A stretch of 64,000 nt of DNA from Lycocorax pyrrhopterus obiensis (lineage: Eukaryota; Chordata; Aves; Passeriformes; Paradisaeidae): positions 16,375,264-16,439,263 of the forward strand of contig JACSVZ010000004.1 in assembly GCA_014706295.1 (NCBI GenBank), given 5' to 3'. This document shows positions 1 to 12,407 of this stretch, piece by piece (position 1 is the first letter of the stretch; every line of letters begins with the position of its first letter). A program made the position numbers and the translations under genes. Under the pieces are notes generated by a model. It saw nothing but the letters and a program-made list of their open reading frames with translations. It was not told the DNA's origin and searched no databases.

Positions 1-862
1 ATAACTTAATTGCAAATGAAATGACTTGAAATACCCATAGCTCTGATTCAGAAATGCACATCTATTTGGAAGAGTTCTTAAGCTTATGCTTGATGAACAT
101 ATTTCTGTGATGTGTAGAACAGGGATGAGTTAAGCCAAATGCCTTCCTCAACTAGGCCTAGGTGGAGAAATCAAATAACTCCCATTGCCTCACGGCTGAC
201 AAAAAAAATGCAGCTACTTATTTACACAATGAAAATGATACATTATGGTGGCCAGCAGAGCAAGATGTTAACAAATACATACAGATAAGACTTTTACAGA
301 TCTGAGGTTTATCATCTTGTGACAGATGGTGATAACAAATGAAAACATACTTTACTTGTCATGTCAGGACAAAAAGATTAGTCTACCATCTGAGTAAGCA
401 ACGGCTTATTTGCATAATGCTCAATGTATATCTTTTAAAAGTGGAAATCTTTAGACATTCTATCCAGGGTGCACTTACAAAATCTATAATCTGTTTGAAA
501 CAAGTGTTGTAATCCAAAACCACTTAGCACTCAGGTGCTTAACTTTATCAGCAGCATATTTCCTCAGAACTAAAATAGCAGCATATCCGGACATTTTCCA
601 TTTAAAACCTGCATCTTAACAACAGCAACAGCACAGAGCAGGCAAATTGTGCATGCACTTGATCTTTCATTGGAAAAGTCACTACAAGCTGTCCACTCCT
701 TTCCCATGAGGATAGGTCAAAGCTTAGAGAGATAGGTTAATGCATGGTAAACACAGATGTCTAGTTTTACTATCTGTCCTAAGCTGTCTCAAAATGTGGC
801 TACTCTCAATTTTATTGCATTTCATCTATTTTTATTACATTTTATCTATTTTATTAAATAGG

Positions 863-1126
863 CAATGATAGGACAAGACAATATTTTTAAACTAAAAGAG
901 AAGAGATTTAGATTCTATACCAGGAAGAAATTCTTTACTCAGAGGGTAGTGAGGCACTGGAACAGGTTGTCAAGAGAAGTTGTGGAGATCCCATCCCTGG
1001 AAGGCCAGGTTGGATGGGGCTTTGAGCAACCTGATCTAGTGGGTGACATTCCTGCCTATAGCAAGGGGGTGGAACTAGATAATCTTTAATGTCCCTTCCA
1101 ACCCAAACCATTCTGTGATTCTATGA
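863..1126 (+). mobile_element. CR1 LINE 3' fragment
   Basis: The sequence runs from AATGATAGGACAAG through the GAAGAAATTCTTTACT block to TTCTGTGATTCTATGA, the typical CR1 3' terminus. A 74-codon frame at 865-1089 is the C-terminal remnant of the CR1 ORF2 protein ([20 protein letters not shown]), with a deletion after PSLE. It is 5'-truncated and inactive, and antisense to NRXN1. Confidence 0.93.
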
Positions 1127-4100
1127 AAAGTAATTCGGTTTATTTCACCCAATGCTCTCACTCCATGCTTCACGGGTCCACCTAAGGAGTCAGTGCATAA
1201 CAATATAATTGTAATTTTCTTACTTTCTTTCAAGGTTGATCAAAAACGCTGTGAGTATATAAAGGGATCTAAAATCCTTTGAATGTGCAGACTTTTAAAG
1301 CCAAAGCCAAGAAGGACTGTGCAGTTACACAACTTGTTCAACCCCCAGATGTCTCAAAATCTTACTGTACTACTGAGCAAGACTGCTTTGTGTCAGTGGT
1401 AAAGCAAAAAGGACACTTGGTCTTTTTGAAAAGATCCCCTATATTTATTTCTAGCATCACTTTTCCTTTACAGAATTACATGCCTATTAATTAGGGTTTT
1501 TTTCCAGTGCCATCAATCTGTAATAATTTATGCACTGTGCATAGCACTAAAACCACTGTAAAACTCATTTTATATTAATACACTTGTGGCATAGTTTCAC
1601 TGTGCTTCAAATAGATTTGCTGGCTTTTCTCTTGATGCCAAAATACCAACCTGCATGTGTTTCAGGAAAGTTTGTCAACTTCTTCAGCAAAGACAAACTC
1701 AATAGCAGGGCTGTTATTTAAGGTTTCATTTACACTCTAAGTAAAACCAGGTTTTATCTTTATCATAAAGAGTTTTGCAAGAGTAGTGAAGATTGGGGCT
1801 GTGCCAGGATTGGTAATGGACATGGGCAAAGGTGTCTGGTTTAGGAACGTGTGAGACAAAACCCGCCTCTCCTGCTCTCCCACCCTTGCTTTCCTCCTGT
1901 GCAGTGATAGAAAATGCACGATAATCTGCTGTGTGTCATTAATCTCCAGTTGCAACACATCCCACAAGAGAGACACATTAGACAGGTAATATCACTGCTG
2001 ATGGTGCCCAAGTTCTCCTCTTTGCTGCTACTGTTGGCTTCAAATCTCCAACTGATGAGTTGGGACCTTCATGGAGTTTATGTCACTGTGGTGTCTGGAG
2101 TGAAAGGGTTTGTTCTGTGTTGATGAAAAACTGAGGGCTTGATCCAAAGCTCATTAAAAACAGTGACAGCCTTTCTGTTGACTTCATAAAACATTGTGTC
2201 AGGTCATGAATGAGGTTCCTATAAGTAACAAAAATGAGAAGGCTAAGAGAAAAACAACTCCTTACACCTCAATGTCACAGATGAAACTGTTAGAATAGTA
2301 CCTAAGATTTAAGTGCCAGTGCATAACTCTCCTTTTCTTGGTTGTAACAGATGTGTTTACCCAATTTAGAAGACAAAGAAACAGCCTGCCAAGCATGCTG
2401 GAGTCATACTGAATACAATGACCCAGAAGTAAGTCTTCAGGTCTGAACAATGAGAGGCTCTGCTGTTCTTATTCAGAGTGAATCTTTGCTGCATTTTTTT
2501 GTTAAATACCGCCCTTCAAATCAACCAGTGAAGAGCAATTCATTCCATACTGCTGCCGCATTGAAGCCAAGGTCAATGTCAGTGGAGCTGGATAAATCTA
2601 GATGTAAATCTTAAACTACATAGAATAAACAGAAAAGTTTAAAAAAGTATCTTTTATCCATGAGAACATGTGGCTTATGGGTTTTTATGACAAAGCTTTC
2701 CCTCCTTTATGACTGCCCATTTTGTAGCTCTTCGAACTAACTGTGTGCCTGGTAGAAGACTAATTAATCCATGCTGATGAATACAGATCTGCCTCTGTCT
2801 GAGCTGTACGGGGAGGCACGTTCTTCGAATTTCCTGTATTAATTATGGAAAAAATGGGTCGGAAGCCATTTGAGAATAGATCCTCTGGTGTTTATATTTC
2901 AAGAAAGACAAATATAATAATGTAAAATTTATTACTCTGGGATTGATCTCAGCTTATAGCTCGACCTCCCATTAACTATTTGAAGCTCGAAACTGAGCAG
3001 TTGTTGGAAACAACCGTCCTTACTATCTGTTTTGGATATGTTAAGAAACAACAGAGGAAGCCTAATTCACTTGCTTCATAAAGGCTTTTATGCTCTCTGA
3101 CAAACCTTATAATGTCTCTGCCTCTCTTTCAGAACATAGTCACGAAACCCCAGTCATCTTCCTCCTCTCTCTTAGCTTGTGGCACTGTGTTGTTTGGGGT
3201 TTATCATCTCCAGAGAATTGAAAGCAGCGGAATTATAATGTCAAGAATAGCAATGCCATCAGCACAGTACTTGTAAGCAGGCAACTTTGTAACATGCCAG
3301 TTATATCTCTCAGCCACAGAATTTTACTGCATAATTCTTTATGCTTCCATGCATCCGCACAATGTTTAGGAAAAATGCCCACACAGCTCTTTGAAATTCT
3401 TACCCATGAAAGCATGGTTCCCATTGTAACAAAACGCCAGTGGTCAAGATACAGTAATGTTTTTTAATGGCCTGGGCCTCTGAAGTCCTACTTGTTTGCA
3501 AAATTCATCTTTATGAAATAGTGCATTCATTTCAGCACAGCCTGGCAGCAACTCAAGGACATCTGCTTACCTCTACAGTATTAAGCAGATAAATATTTTG
3601 TTTAGTATCCATTTACTGTATTTATTATAGTTTATGACTGCAAAGCTTTTCAATATTTATTGCTCTGAAGTCACATTTGATGTAGCTTAATAGTTTGCTC
3701 AAATCAACAACAAATCAACAGCTTTCTGCCTTCCTCATGTTCATTCCAATTTTGAGTTTAAGGTATATTGCACTGAAGAGTAATGTACATAATTCCATTT
3801 TTCCCATACAATGTAAGTAGCATAATGTTTATTTTCAACATTCACATCAGGTTTCAGGTGCTGATGAAGTGAATGCAACGGTTTGATTGAGCTCTGAACC
3901 CTAATAAACTATGATTCCATCACATTCTGTGACTGAAAAACTGAAGACTGAAGCCTGTAAACTTCAGTAATGAAAACCATTAGCTGCACTTTCATTAATA
4001 GAAAAGCAATTTTTAACTAATATAAAAAATATGAAGGGTAAGCACTGCTAGTAACAAGAAATTACCCAATAATGGAATTTTCTACTTTCTGTATCTTATC

Positions 4101-6187
4101 AGTACCTCATTCTGCGCTACAATGTGATTTCTCTTATTCCCATTGGTAAGTAATTTCTTGCATTGATAAACCTGCTGAATCCAGTGAGACTGTTTGTGCA
4201 GGCTACTATTAATTACCAAGAATGAAGAATTTACAATATGAAAACATATATACACGCACACACGACTGCCCAAACATCTATATGAAGGCATTAATTACAT
4301 TCACTATGTTCAGAAGAGCATATAAATCTCCATTAATACTCATTTTTACATATTCATCTGTGCATTTTCAGTCTGCACAAGCTGAAGTTCAGCAAAGAAC
4401 ACAAAATTTCTGTACATGTATTTGTACAGATTCTCTAAGGTAAGTAAAGAAAGGAATGCTTCAAGCCAGAAACAGGATGTGCCAGGGGGAGAGAGGGAGA
4501 GGAGGGGGTTTCAAAAGAATCCATTTGGTGGATTAAAATACAACCCTTCTGTATTGTTTCTTCCTAGACTTTGATGTGTTATTAATTATTTACACAGAAG
4601 AGAGAAAATATGCCACAGGGTTGAGGTGAGGAGGGTATGGCCATTAGGGTTAACCATGGGAAGGAGATGGAAAGAGCTGCTGGAAGAAGTATTTCAAACT
4701 AAGGACCAGATTCAACTGAATGTTTCCTGGAGGCATTCTGATACACTCTCGCCCACAAATCTGGGCAGGAGCCTGAATGTGGATTGTAACTGCTCTCCTG
4801 AAAGAGCAACATCAGGCTATTTAATAGCAGGAGAGGTGCATTGCATGGGGAAAGAGAAAATGTTCAAATGGATTATTGCTTGTAGCTTTCCAAAGAGCTT
4901 GAGCCGCAAGGGTAGGAATGAATGCTGTATTTTTTTGGCCAGATTCTCTTAGATTTGTGGATAATAGGAGTATATTTATGATGTGCCCAAGCTTGGCAAA
5001 CCTTGATAAAGGTTCAAAGGTTTCCTGGAAATTGGTTGGTACTCCAAACAATTTCTAGTTAGGTCCTTGAACCCATCTAACTGCATGTCCAAGCTAGGAC
5101 TGTTACAAACAGTCTTAACATTTGTCACCTGTAAGGTCACAAACTGCACAGCATAATTCCTCAGTAATTCCATTATTTTGTTCATTGATCTTCCCTTCTT
5201 CCAGTATAACTGGAAGAAAACTCACTGACCAAAGCAGCATTGATAAAGATTGTTGCTGGGTTTTGTTATTAGTATTGTCCTTAATGATATCATCTTCTCT
5301 CTTCAGGTAAAATGCCGAGGAAAATAAAGCAAACAGAAAACGTGTCTGCCTCCTGTCAGCCTTTTATGGCACCCTCATTTCACCGTGCTACAGCTGAGCT
5401 CTAAAATTCAATGTTTCTGTAAGAGAGGCTGAAGCCACATCATTCCAACACCTCAACCAACTCAGACAGCTGGAGCAATTAATTTAAATGAGCCAACAAA
5501 GCAGCATCTACTACTAATTCAAACACAATTTTACATTGCATTATAGAACCCCTCTTCCCAAAACACTAAGGTGACCCTGATTTGCTTTATCGGACCCTAA
5601 AAGACTTTTCATCACATTGCATCCAATTTTTCAAAGAGTTCTATAAACCGGTGCTGTGTGTGGTATATTATATTCAGCTATCCCGAAGAGCTGTCTCCAG
5701 GTAAAGGTCTAAGTGATAACAAAACCGACACAATCTCAAGTCACACTGAGCATCCCGGCCTTTGCAGTGGCATTTGTTGAAGATTCAGGGTACTCACACA
5801 AAAGCAAAGTTTTTTCCCCTCAGACCACAGAAAACCCACTAAGAAAACCACTCCTTTCTCTACTTCTTCTTTCTTCCAGTCTATGGCTATCATATTTGGG
5901 TAGCTGTTCATATTTTACCTCACATGTAGTAATAAAGTGGGTGAAGAAATACTCCATTGCTGTTCCAAAAGTTTTTGCAATTTAAATTCCCCAGTTGTGT
6001 GGATGCTAAAAAGTTAAAAGCAGAGAAATTCTTCAGCTTTTTCTCAATATTCTGTGAGAACATTGCTTTCACACACAGACTAGATGAAAACAGCGAAGAC
6101 GGTTTTGTGAACTATCTTTATCTGTGCACATGAGGTCTGTTTTACAGAATTGTTATAGTACACATTAAAAAAATATTTTGAAGTGGG
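1127..6187. other. Intronic DNA without recognised features
   Basis: AT-rich, only short chance ORFs (longest 108 codons at 4626-4952). A purine-rich patch is present near 4480-4510. I recognise no repeat family, RNA gene or exon. The first 862 bases of the window are the same, with an imperfect TTTTATCTATTTTATT repeat at about 820-860. Confidence 0.6.
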
Positions 6188-6377
6188 TGTTGTGAGCTTT
6201 GGCCAATAGGACAAGGGGTGGCTGTTCAAAGAACCAATGGTTTTCCTGTCATCTTTGCGAACCAAGTTATATAAGTGGTCTTTAATTAATAAACGGGGCT
6301 CTCGTTCGCTTGAGTCTCCCCGGAACTGGATTTTTTGTATCGTAATTTCTCGCCGTTCATGGTACGAGAGCGACACA
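6188..6377 (+). mobile_element. Short solo LTR or LTR fragment, class II endogenous-retrovirus type
   Basis: The block is GC-richer than its surroundings. It has two CCAAT motifs, a TATA-like TTATATAAG at 6268-6276 and AATAAA at 6288-6293 only about 15 bases further on, then a CG-rich end finishing near GCGACA. A TATA box nearly touching the poly(A) signal, with a very short R, is a layout seen in alpharetrovirus-like avian LTRs. I found no convincing target-site duplication and no internal viral genes nearby, so ends are approximate and family assignment is inferred. Confidence 0.6.
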
Positions 6378-7528
6378 GTTGCTCTCAAGCTCTATAGATT
6401 TCAATAGGGTCACTAAATGACAAAACTAAAATTTGTGAGTAACAATGGCTCAACAAATACATATATCTATAAAGAACAACTCTGACACAGCTTAGCATCA
6501 GTATTCCAAGTCAGCATCATTCTTAGCATCATAAATGACACAGTTAAAACAAAAGTTTCAAAGAATTTAAAGAATTTTCCAACTAGAGTGATTTTAATAT
6601 TTTAAATCAAGTAGCATCTTACACCTCAAATGACCCCATTGATTTAGATTAGATCACTTATCTGGAGTAAAGTGTTACTCAGTCTGAGTAGGGACATTGA
6701 ACTAAGAGCCTCCAATTGTGCTTAAAATGAATATAATTTTGAGAAGGACCTTAGCTAAGCAAGAGCTAGCTGAAAGGACTCCTAAGAGAATAGAAATTAA
6801 GAGTGTCTGTTCATCTGGCTTATTAACAAACCATGAGTTGATTAACTGAATGTCAACAGACTTGATAGTATTAAGGCACTGATTCTGTAAAATTATTTTT
6901 ATTAGCTTTGAAACATCCACTGGAAAAAAAGTTCTGTGGTTTGTTGATCTCATAAATATGCTCACTTATACAGAAAATCACTATTTTATGAAAGGATACA
7001 GTCTTTCTAACACAAATCTGACACAGAGTGATAAAAGAAAATTATTCTTCTTCTCCAGATTCTCTCAGTTTAAAAATTTTATGGGCTGTCTATTACCTAT
7101 CACTTTTCCAGTATGAATGCTGTTCAAAATGAATTTGAAACATTTCTGTATGAAATATAAGGCAAGTAATTCCCCGTTAGGGCCTTGGACCTTTATGCAA
7201 TGTGGATGGTTAGAAAATGATGTATTTTGGAAATTAAAGCCTGCTTTAAATGTCATATTGCACTCAACATGAAACATTTTAATCCATTATAACTCTATTA
7301 AAGGTAACAAGGATACAAAATGTCTGATTCTTAAAGCTTGCCAAAAAGTCAAATGGAAATTAAAAGCCAAATGTCTATAAATAAGAGAAGGTTTTATTCC
7401 TCCTACAACCTTGCCAACATATAGTTAAAGATAAATTCCTCAAACGCTGCTTACAGAAGTGGAAATTGCGTGGTTGAGAAACACATGAGGAAGCAATGGA
7501 TTAAAAAGTTATTTCCGAACAGATGAAA

Positions 7529-8107
7529 TGTAAAGACATTGTCCAGGAAACTCCCCTGTCTGACCACCCAGGAGCCACTCTGGAGTCACCCTCACACCAC
7601 CTGAGCTGGGATCGAGGCCCCTTCCCAGCTGCACCCACACACTCACACAGTCACTCCAAGCCTCCTTACCAGCTCCACCCTGGGATTCCCATAGCAGAGT
7701 ACCAGACATCCAGAGCCTTAAAATAATTTAATCATGGTGCAATAGCTAAACAACAGAATAACAGAATAAAATAATAGCTCAAGCTGGTGCCTTCAAGGAG
7801 GGACCCTGAGCAAAGGAACCTCTGGGCTTTTATAACCTCACAGTCCTAGCGTGCCAAAGTCTGTGTGGTCAGCTCCTGCTGTCCCTGAGTGTCCCATCCC
7901 GTGGCTGGGCCACAGGTCCCCATGCTCTCTTGGGCTCAGGGTCGGGTTCCTGGCCCTCAGAGCCCAGCCTGCAGCTCACACTGCAGCTGCAACCCCAGCT
8001 ACGTGCACTAAACACCAGTGTCAGATTGAAATCAGTAAACTCAAGTACTCTCAAAGACAATAGGACTGTTCCAGTCTCCACACTCCTGACATCAGGAAAT
8101 GTCAACA
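7529..8107 (-). mobile_element. Probable solo LTR (endogenous retrovirus), minus orientation
   Basis: A 579-bp GC-rich block with TG...CA ends sits in AT-rich intron. On the minus strand it has a TATA box (TTATAAAAGC, plus coordinates about 7826-7835) and, roughly 100 bases downstream, ATTAAA at 7727-7732. That is the U3-R-U5 layout of an LTR. Overlapping 60-80-codon frames on both strands inside it resemble no protein. No target-site duplication is visible and no internal retroviral sequence adjoins it. Boundaries are tentative. Confidence 0.5.
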
Positions 8108-11100
8108 CCTAAACTTCAATTTAACCACAGCTGCAATCAGTTCCATTAAAATAAATGAACTGCACATGCACTGATTTGCTTTTTATGACTTATTAGTTGT
8201 GCCAAATCCAAAATGAACGCAGTGAAGGGGCTGGTTAGTTGAAGGGATTTGTAACAGGATGCAGGAACTAGGACATTAGCTCAAATACTATGCAGGTTGA
8301 TAGAGACCAAATGTTGTCACCATCTGTTGGTGCCCTATGTGAAATCATTCAGTGGTTCCAGTCCAGGGACTTTACAAACTCAACAGATACCTGGCAAAAG
8401 TTAAAAATTCCCCAAGCCAAGAAACTTGAGTTGTTAGAGTTTCCAAGCTTGCTGACTCAGCTGGGAAGCCAGTAAGTTGAAGACAGAAACCAGGACCTGA
8501 GCATCTCCCACATAAGTAGTTCTGCACAGATGTCCTTATTGGCCAAAATAGACCGGCAAAAGAAAAAACAAAATTAAATTTTCTCTGTATAGGAAAGGCA
8601 GTGTTCTTTTCAGAGAAAGAACAATTATTTGTAAGTCATTATTTCATGCAAAACATTAGTGCCTGAAGTCATGTTTTTATTCAAGCACCTACGGCAGTAT
8701 CCTGATTCTCAGAAGTGTTGCTGCATTTCTGGCAACCTTTAAAAATAACTCCCCTGTTCTTTAAATTGAGATCAAAACATTTGAAATAGCTGGCATTAAG
8801 TTATTTAATAGTGTTAGAATGGACAGGAGCTTGGCTGCAAGTGCCTAGCATGCTTCTAGGCTAAAGTCTTTATTTCTTATTGGCTTCCCTACTAATATAA
8901 TATTCCAGCTATCCAGTCTTACATTAACTTAGTTACTTTTAAGTGACGTTTATATTATGTTCCTAGCTAAATTGTGCATCTCATAATTTAATCTTGAAAA
9001 ATCCTCAGAGAGCTTTCAAAAGTAGCCAAAACTTGTCTTAGAAGAAAGGTATAGCATGCTGAAAATGAAAGCACTGCTAACTGCAAGCCCGCTAAAGTCA
9101 CTGAAAAATGATCCACCCCCAAGGATGTCAGATGCTGGACTAGGATAAGATGCTGCTATTGCTTGCAGCAGAAGGATGGTACTGGCAACACCACAACTTG
9201 CAGAGTTTGCTGAGAGGCAGCCTCTGCTGAGAATAGGTAATTGTATTATGGGCAATGTGCAATGAAGTTTAATTTTGCTTGTTTGCAAATGCAGTGAAGA
9301 GTAAGAAGTTCTGTGGCATACACGCTCTCTTACTAATTACCCAACTACTAATACTTAGCAGACAAAATTCTTGTGGCAGCATTTTTGAATGTTTTTGAGA
9401 AGACAGACATGGGCTATAACTGAAGGAAAATAGAAAGAACACAGTTTCTTAGAGATGTTACATCCTGAAATGCAAAAATAGCAACCATTCTTCGTGTAAC
9501 AAAAATGAAATAAAATGAAATGCAAGAGATGAAATCTTTGGAAAAACACCAATCCTCCCTGAAGCACATGAATCCACCCCTGAAGCAGCTGTTCAGAGGC
9601 ATCTCAGAAGGAGACCTGGCACAGAGAAGGACTGATGAGCAAGTTGCATACTGACTGCAGTCTTGTGGCACTTGTGGCATCTTCCTAATTCCAAGCATGA
9701 ACAAAACTTCAGGATATTTCATTTGATATACAAATCAAGTTTTAAAGCCAAAGCTAGTCATCACCAGCATTATATGTACTCAAACCTCCAAAAAGTATTA
9801 GGTAAAAGAGGAACCCGATGTAAAAGTCTCTGCTTGGTTCCCTCAAGAAAATAAGAACCAGGAAGCAGCTACAAATAATACTTAATTTGGGAAGTTGTCC
9901 TAATCATTATCTCAAGGATTGACTTTGGAACATCAGTGTTTACTTACATTACCAAGACTGTGCATGAAACAAACAGTGTTTAATAGGGGTACACAGACAC
10001 AGCTGTATTTGTACTTGACTCTTTAAGGTTATTAGACCATTATAATAAGAGCTAACAGGGGCCAGCCAGGTTGGGCCAATTCACTTCCTTCCCACTTCTT
10101 TCTGTTCTACTGCATAATAGATTTTCAATTGCGGGCTGGCACAGAAGCACTACATGCTTTGTCATTATGATAATTGCCGTCATTCTTCTTTGCAAAGTCC
10201 TTATGCTGCTGTTTGTAAGCAACAATTCTCTGCCAGCTTCAGAGGATAAAGAGCTGCAGTGAAAAATATGCATCTTAATGCTTTTCACTGGGTTACATAG
10301 TTAAGTAATTAGAGAGCGTGGTTTAACCACTGGATTCCACAACAATGTTTGGAGAGAACCTGACAAAAGAGTTTTGGGCTCTGAGCTATTCAATCATCTC
10401 CCCGGGGACTAACTCAAGTGTTGGCTCTGACACTCCATATGCCAGTGCTATCAGCTATAACTTAATTCACTTGTGTATGCAAGAAAGGTGAGCAGTTAAT
10501 CACCCTCTGAAGACTAACCCAGCTTAATTAGTGCAGTGATTTTGTGTAGGCCACTCACTTCCTAAGGTCTGGCTGGAGGAAATTACGATTGCTTTTAACA
10601 TTCTGAAGTGAAGATCAGCACTCAATAGTTTCGAAAGCCTTACTTTAACACAGTACTTTACAGTAACATACACGAAGATGTAAAGAATCCTTCAAAACTG
10701 TAATACCAATGCATGTGGAAAATCATTCTGTGAAGAAATGTGCTCAGAGATAACCCATTTTTCAATAAGCTTTCTTATAAGTTTGCTCAAAAAAACCCAA
10801 CCCAATGTAAAACAGAACATTTCCCAAGAAAAGAAGGAAAAAACAACCTTTTAAATACACTAAACACCAGTCCTGCAGAATGAGCTGCAGCACACCAACT
10901 TGGAAGTTTTCAGGACTCCTGCACTACACTATTTTCTTACAGCATTTCTGTAACATAAAACATATTTCTAGGTATGTTTCTACATCTCGTACAAAGATTG
11001 ATTCTATTGAAGACACACAAATATTAGGGATTGCATGCTATTTAACTTGAAATTTGTTAAGTTAAATTTTAAAAGTCATAGAAAGGTCTCTGCCTATTCA

Positions 11101-12333
11101 TGTAAGGAACATCAATCAGAAATTAAGAATCATTATTTAAATGCAGAAGGTTTTGTTCATATCCTGTTTAGTTCTCAAAGGACACTACCTACTCACATGC
11201 TGGAGTCTCAGTAAGAAGGCTATTCAATGAGAGGCTGGCTTTGTGATGATATTGCCAGCATTTGTAATAACAATGCAACCTAAACACTGCAATTAAACAA
11301 CAGAGTAGTATTTTTGGGATACCCTGCTGTTCTAAAGTGCATTGTGAATATTAACATATTCTAGTAAATTAGTTTGCACTCATTATCATAAGCAATTACT
11401 TACTGTTTAGATGTTGCTGATATTAAATTGGCAAGCAATTTGCAAGAACTAACACATAGCATAAAAAACTTTTCAAAATTCTAACAGTAGGAAAAGACAA
11501 GTGTTTCTAGGAACCCAGTCCCTTACATACAGATGTCTCTCTCTAAAAATTCTGTGAATCTCTTCCTATCAGTTATCTTTTTTCAGCAGCAAGTGGATAA
11601 CTAACTACCTGAGGCTCTGTGACAAACTCTTTCTAAACTTCGTTTTGATTCTGTGGAGTAAATCATAATACCTCAGGCCAAATCCGACAGTAACATCTCA
11701 TTCACACCGAAAAAAGAAAGTGTTTTCATGCTCATTTTTGAAAATAATAGTTTAGAAAGTATATCAATGTGAAGTTCAGTTCTTTGCTCTCAAAGCTATT
11801 ACTTTCCTGATATCACACTGTCAGATGGTGAGGGTAAATCAACACCTTTGTCCTCAAGATATAGCCAGGAACAGAACAAGGCATGGAAAACCTGTCCTGC
11901 TTTTAGCAATAACGACAACATAAGCCTATTTCTCTTCAGTCCAAGAGAGCAGTAATCCCAAAGGAAATAACCTCAAAAATAAAACCCCAAGTTAGGAAAG
12001 AACCAGGACTACTTTTCTGAAGGACACTTACTGAATGTGACAGACATTCCTAGCCCAGTGTTCTGCTTAGCCACAGAAAATGTGCCGATCAGGTAGCGTG
12101 AGCCAAAGAGCTTTGTGGGAAACCTAAAATAAGGGGAACAATTTGCTTTGTTCCTTAGTTTGCATCTTGGCCCCAAGTTTCAAATGAGAAACACTGAGTG
12201 TCTTTTAGCTTACGTGACACCCCTGCTCAGGTTGCTCCACATGAAGAGATCATGCCAGAGCACAACCAAGGGTGGGGGCCAATGGGAGGGTGCGGAATAG
12301 CTCTGCTGCGGTGCACTTTGTGCCAAAATCTAG
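8108..12333. other. Intronic DNA without recognised features
   Basis: AT-rich between the minus-strand LTR and the short CR1 fragment. All frames are short (up to 102 codons) and resemble nothing known. The stretch 6378-7528 between the two left LTRs is similar. Confidence 0.6.
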
Positions 12334-12407
12334 TTGGCAAGGTGGTGATCAGCCAAAGGTTGAACTCAATGATCTTAGAGGTCTTTTCCAACCTAAATGA
12401 TTCTGTG
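12334..12407 (+). mobile_element. CR1 LINE 3'-terminal fragment
   Basis: About 74 bp matching the CR1 3' UTR pattern: GGTTGAACTCAATGATCTTA, then GAGGTCTTTTCCAACC, ending AAATGATTCTGTG. The sequence upstream (12200-12333) may be a more decayed part of the same copy, but I cannot support that. Confidence 0.8.
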
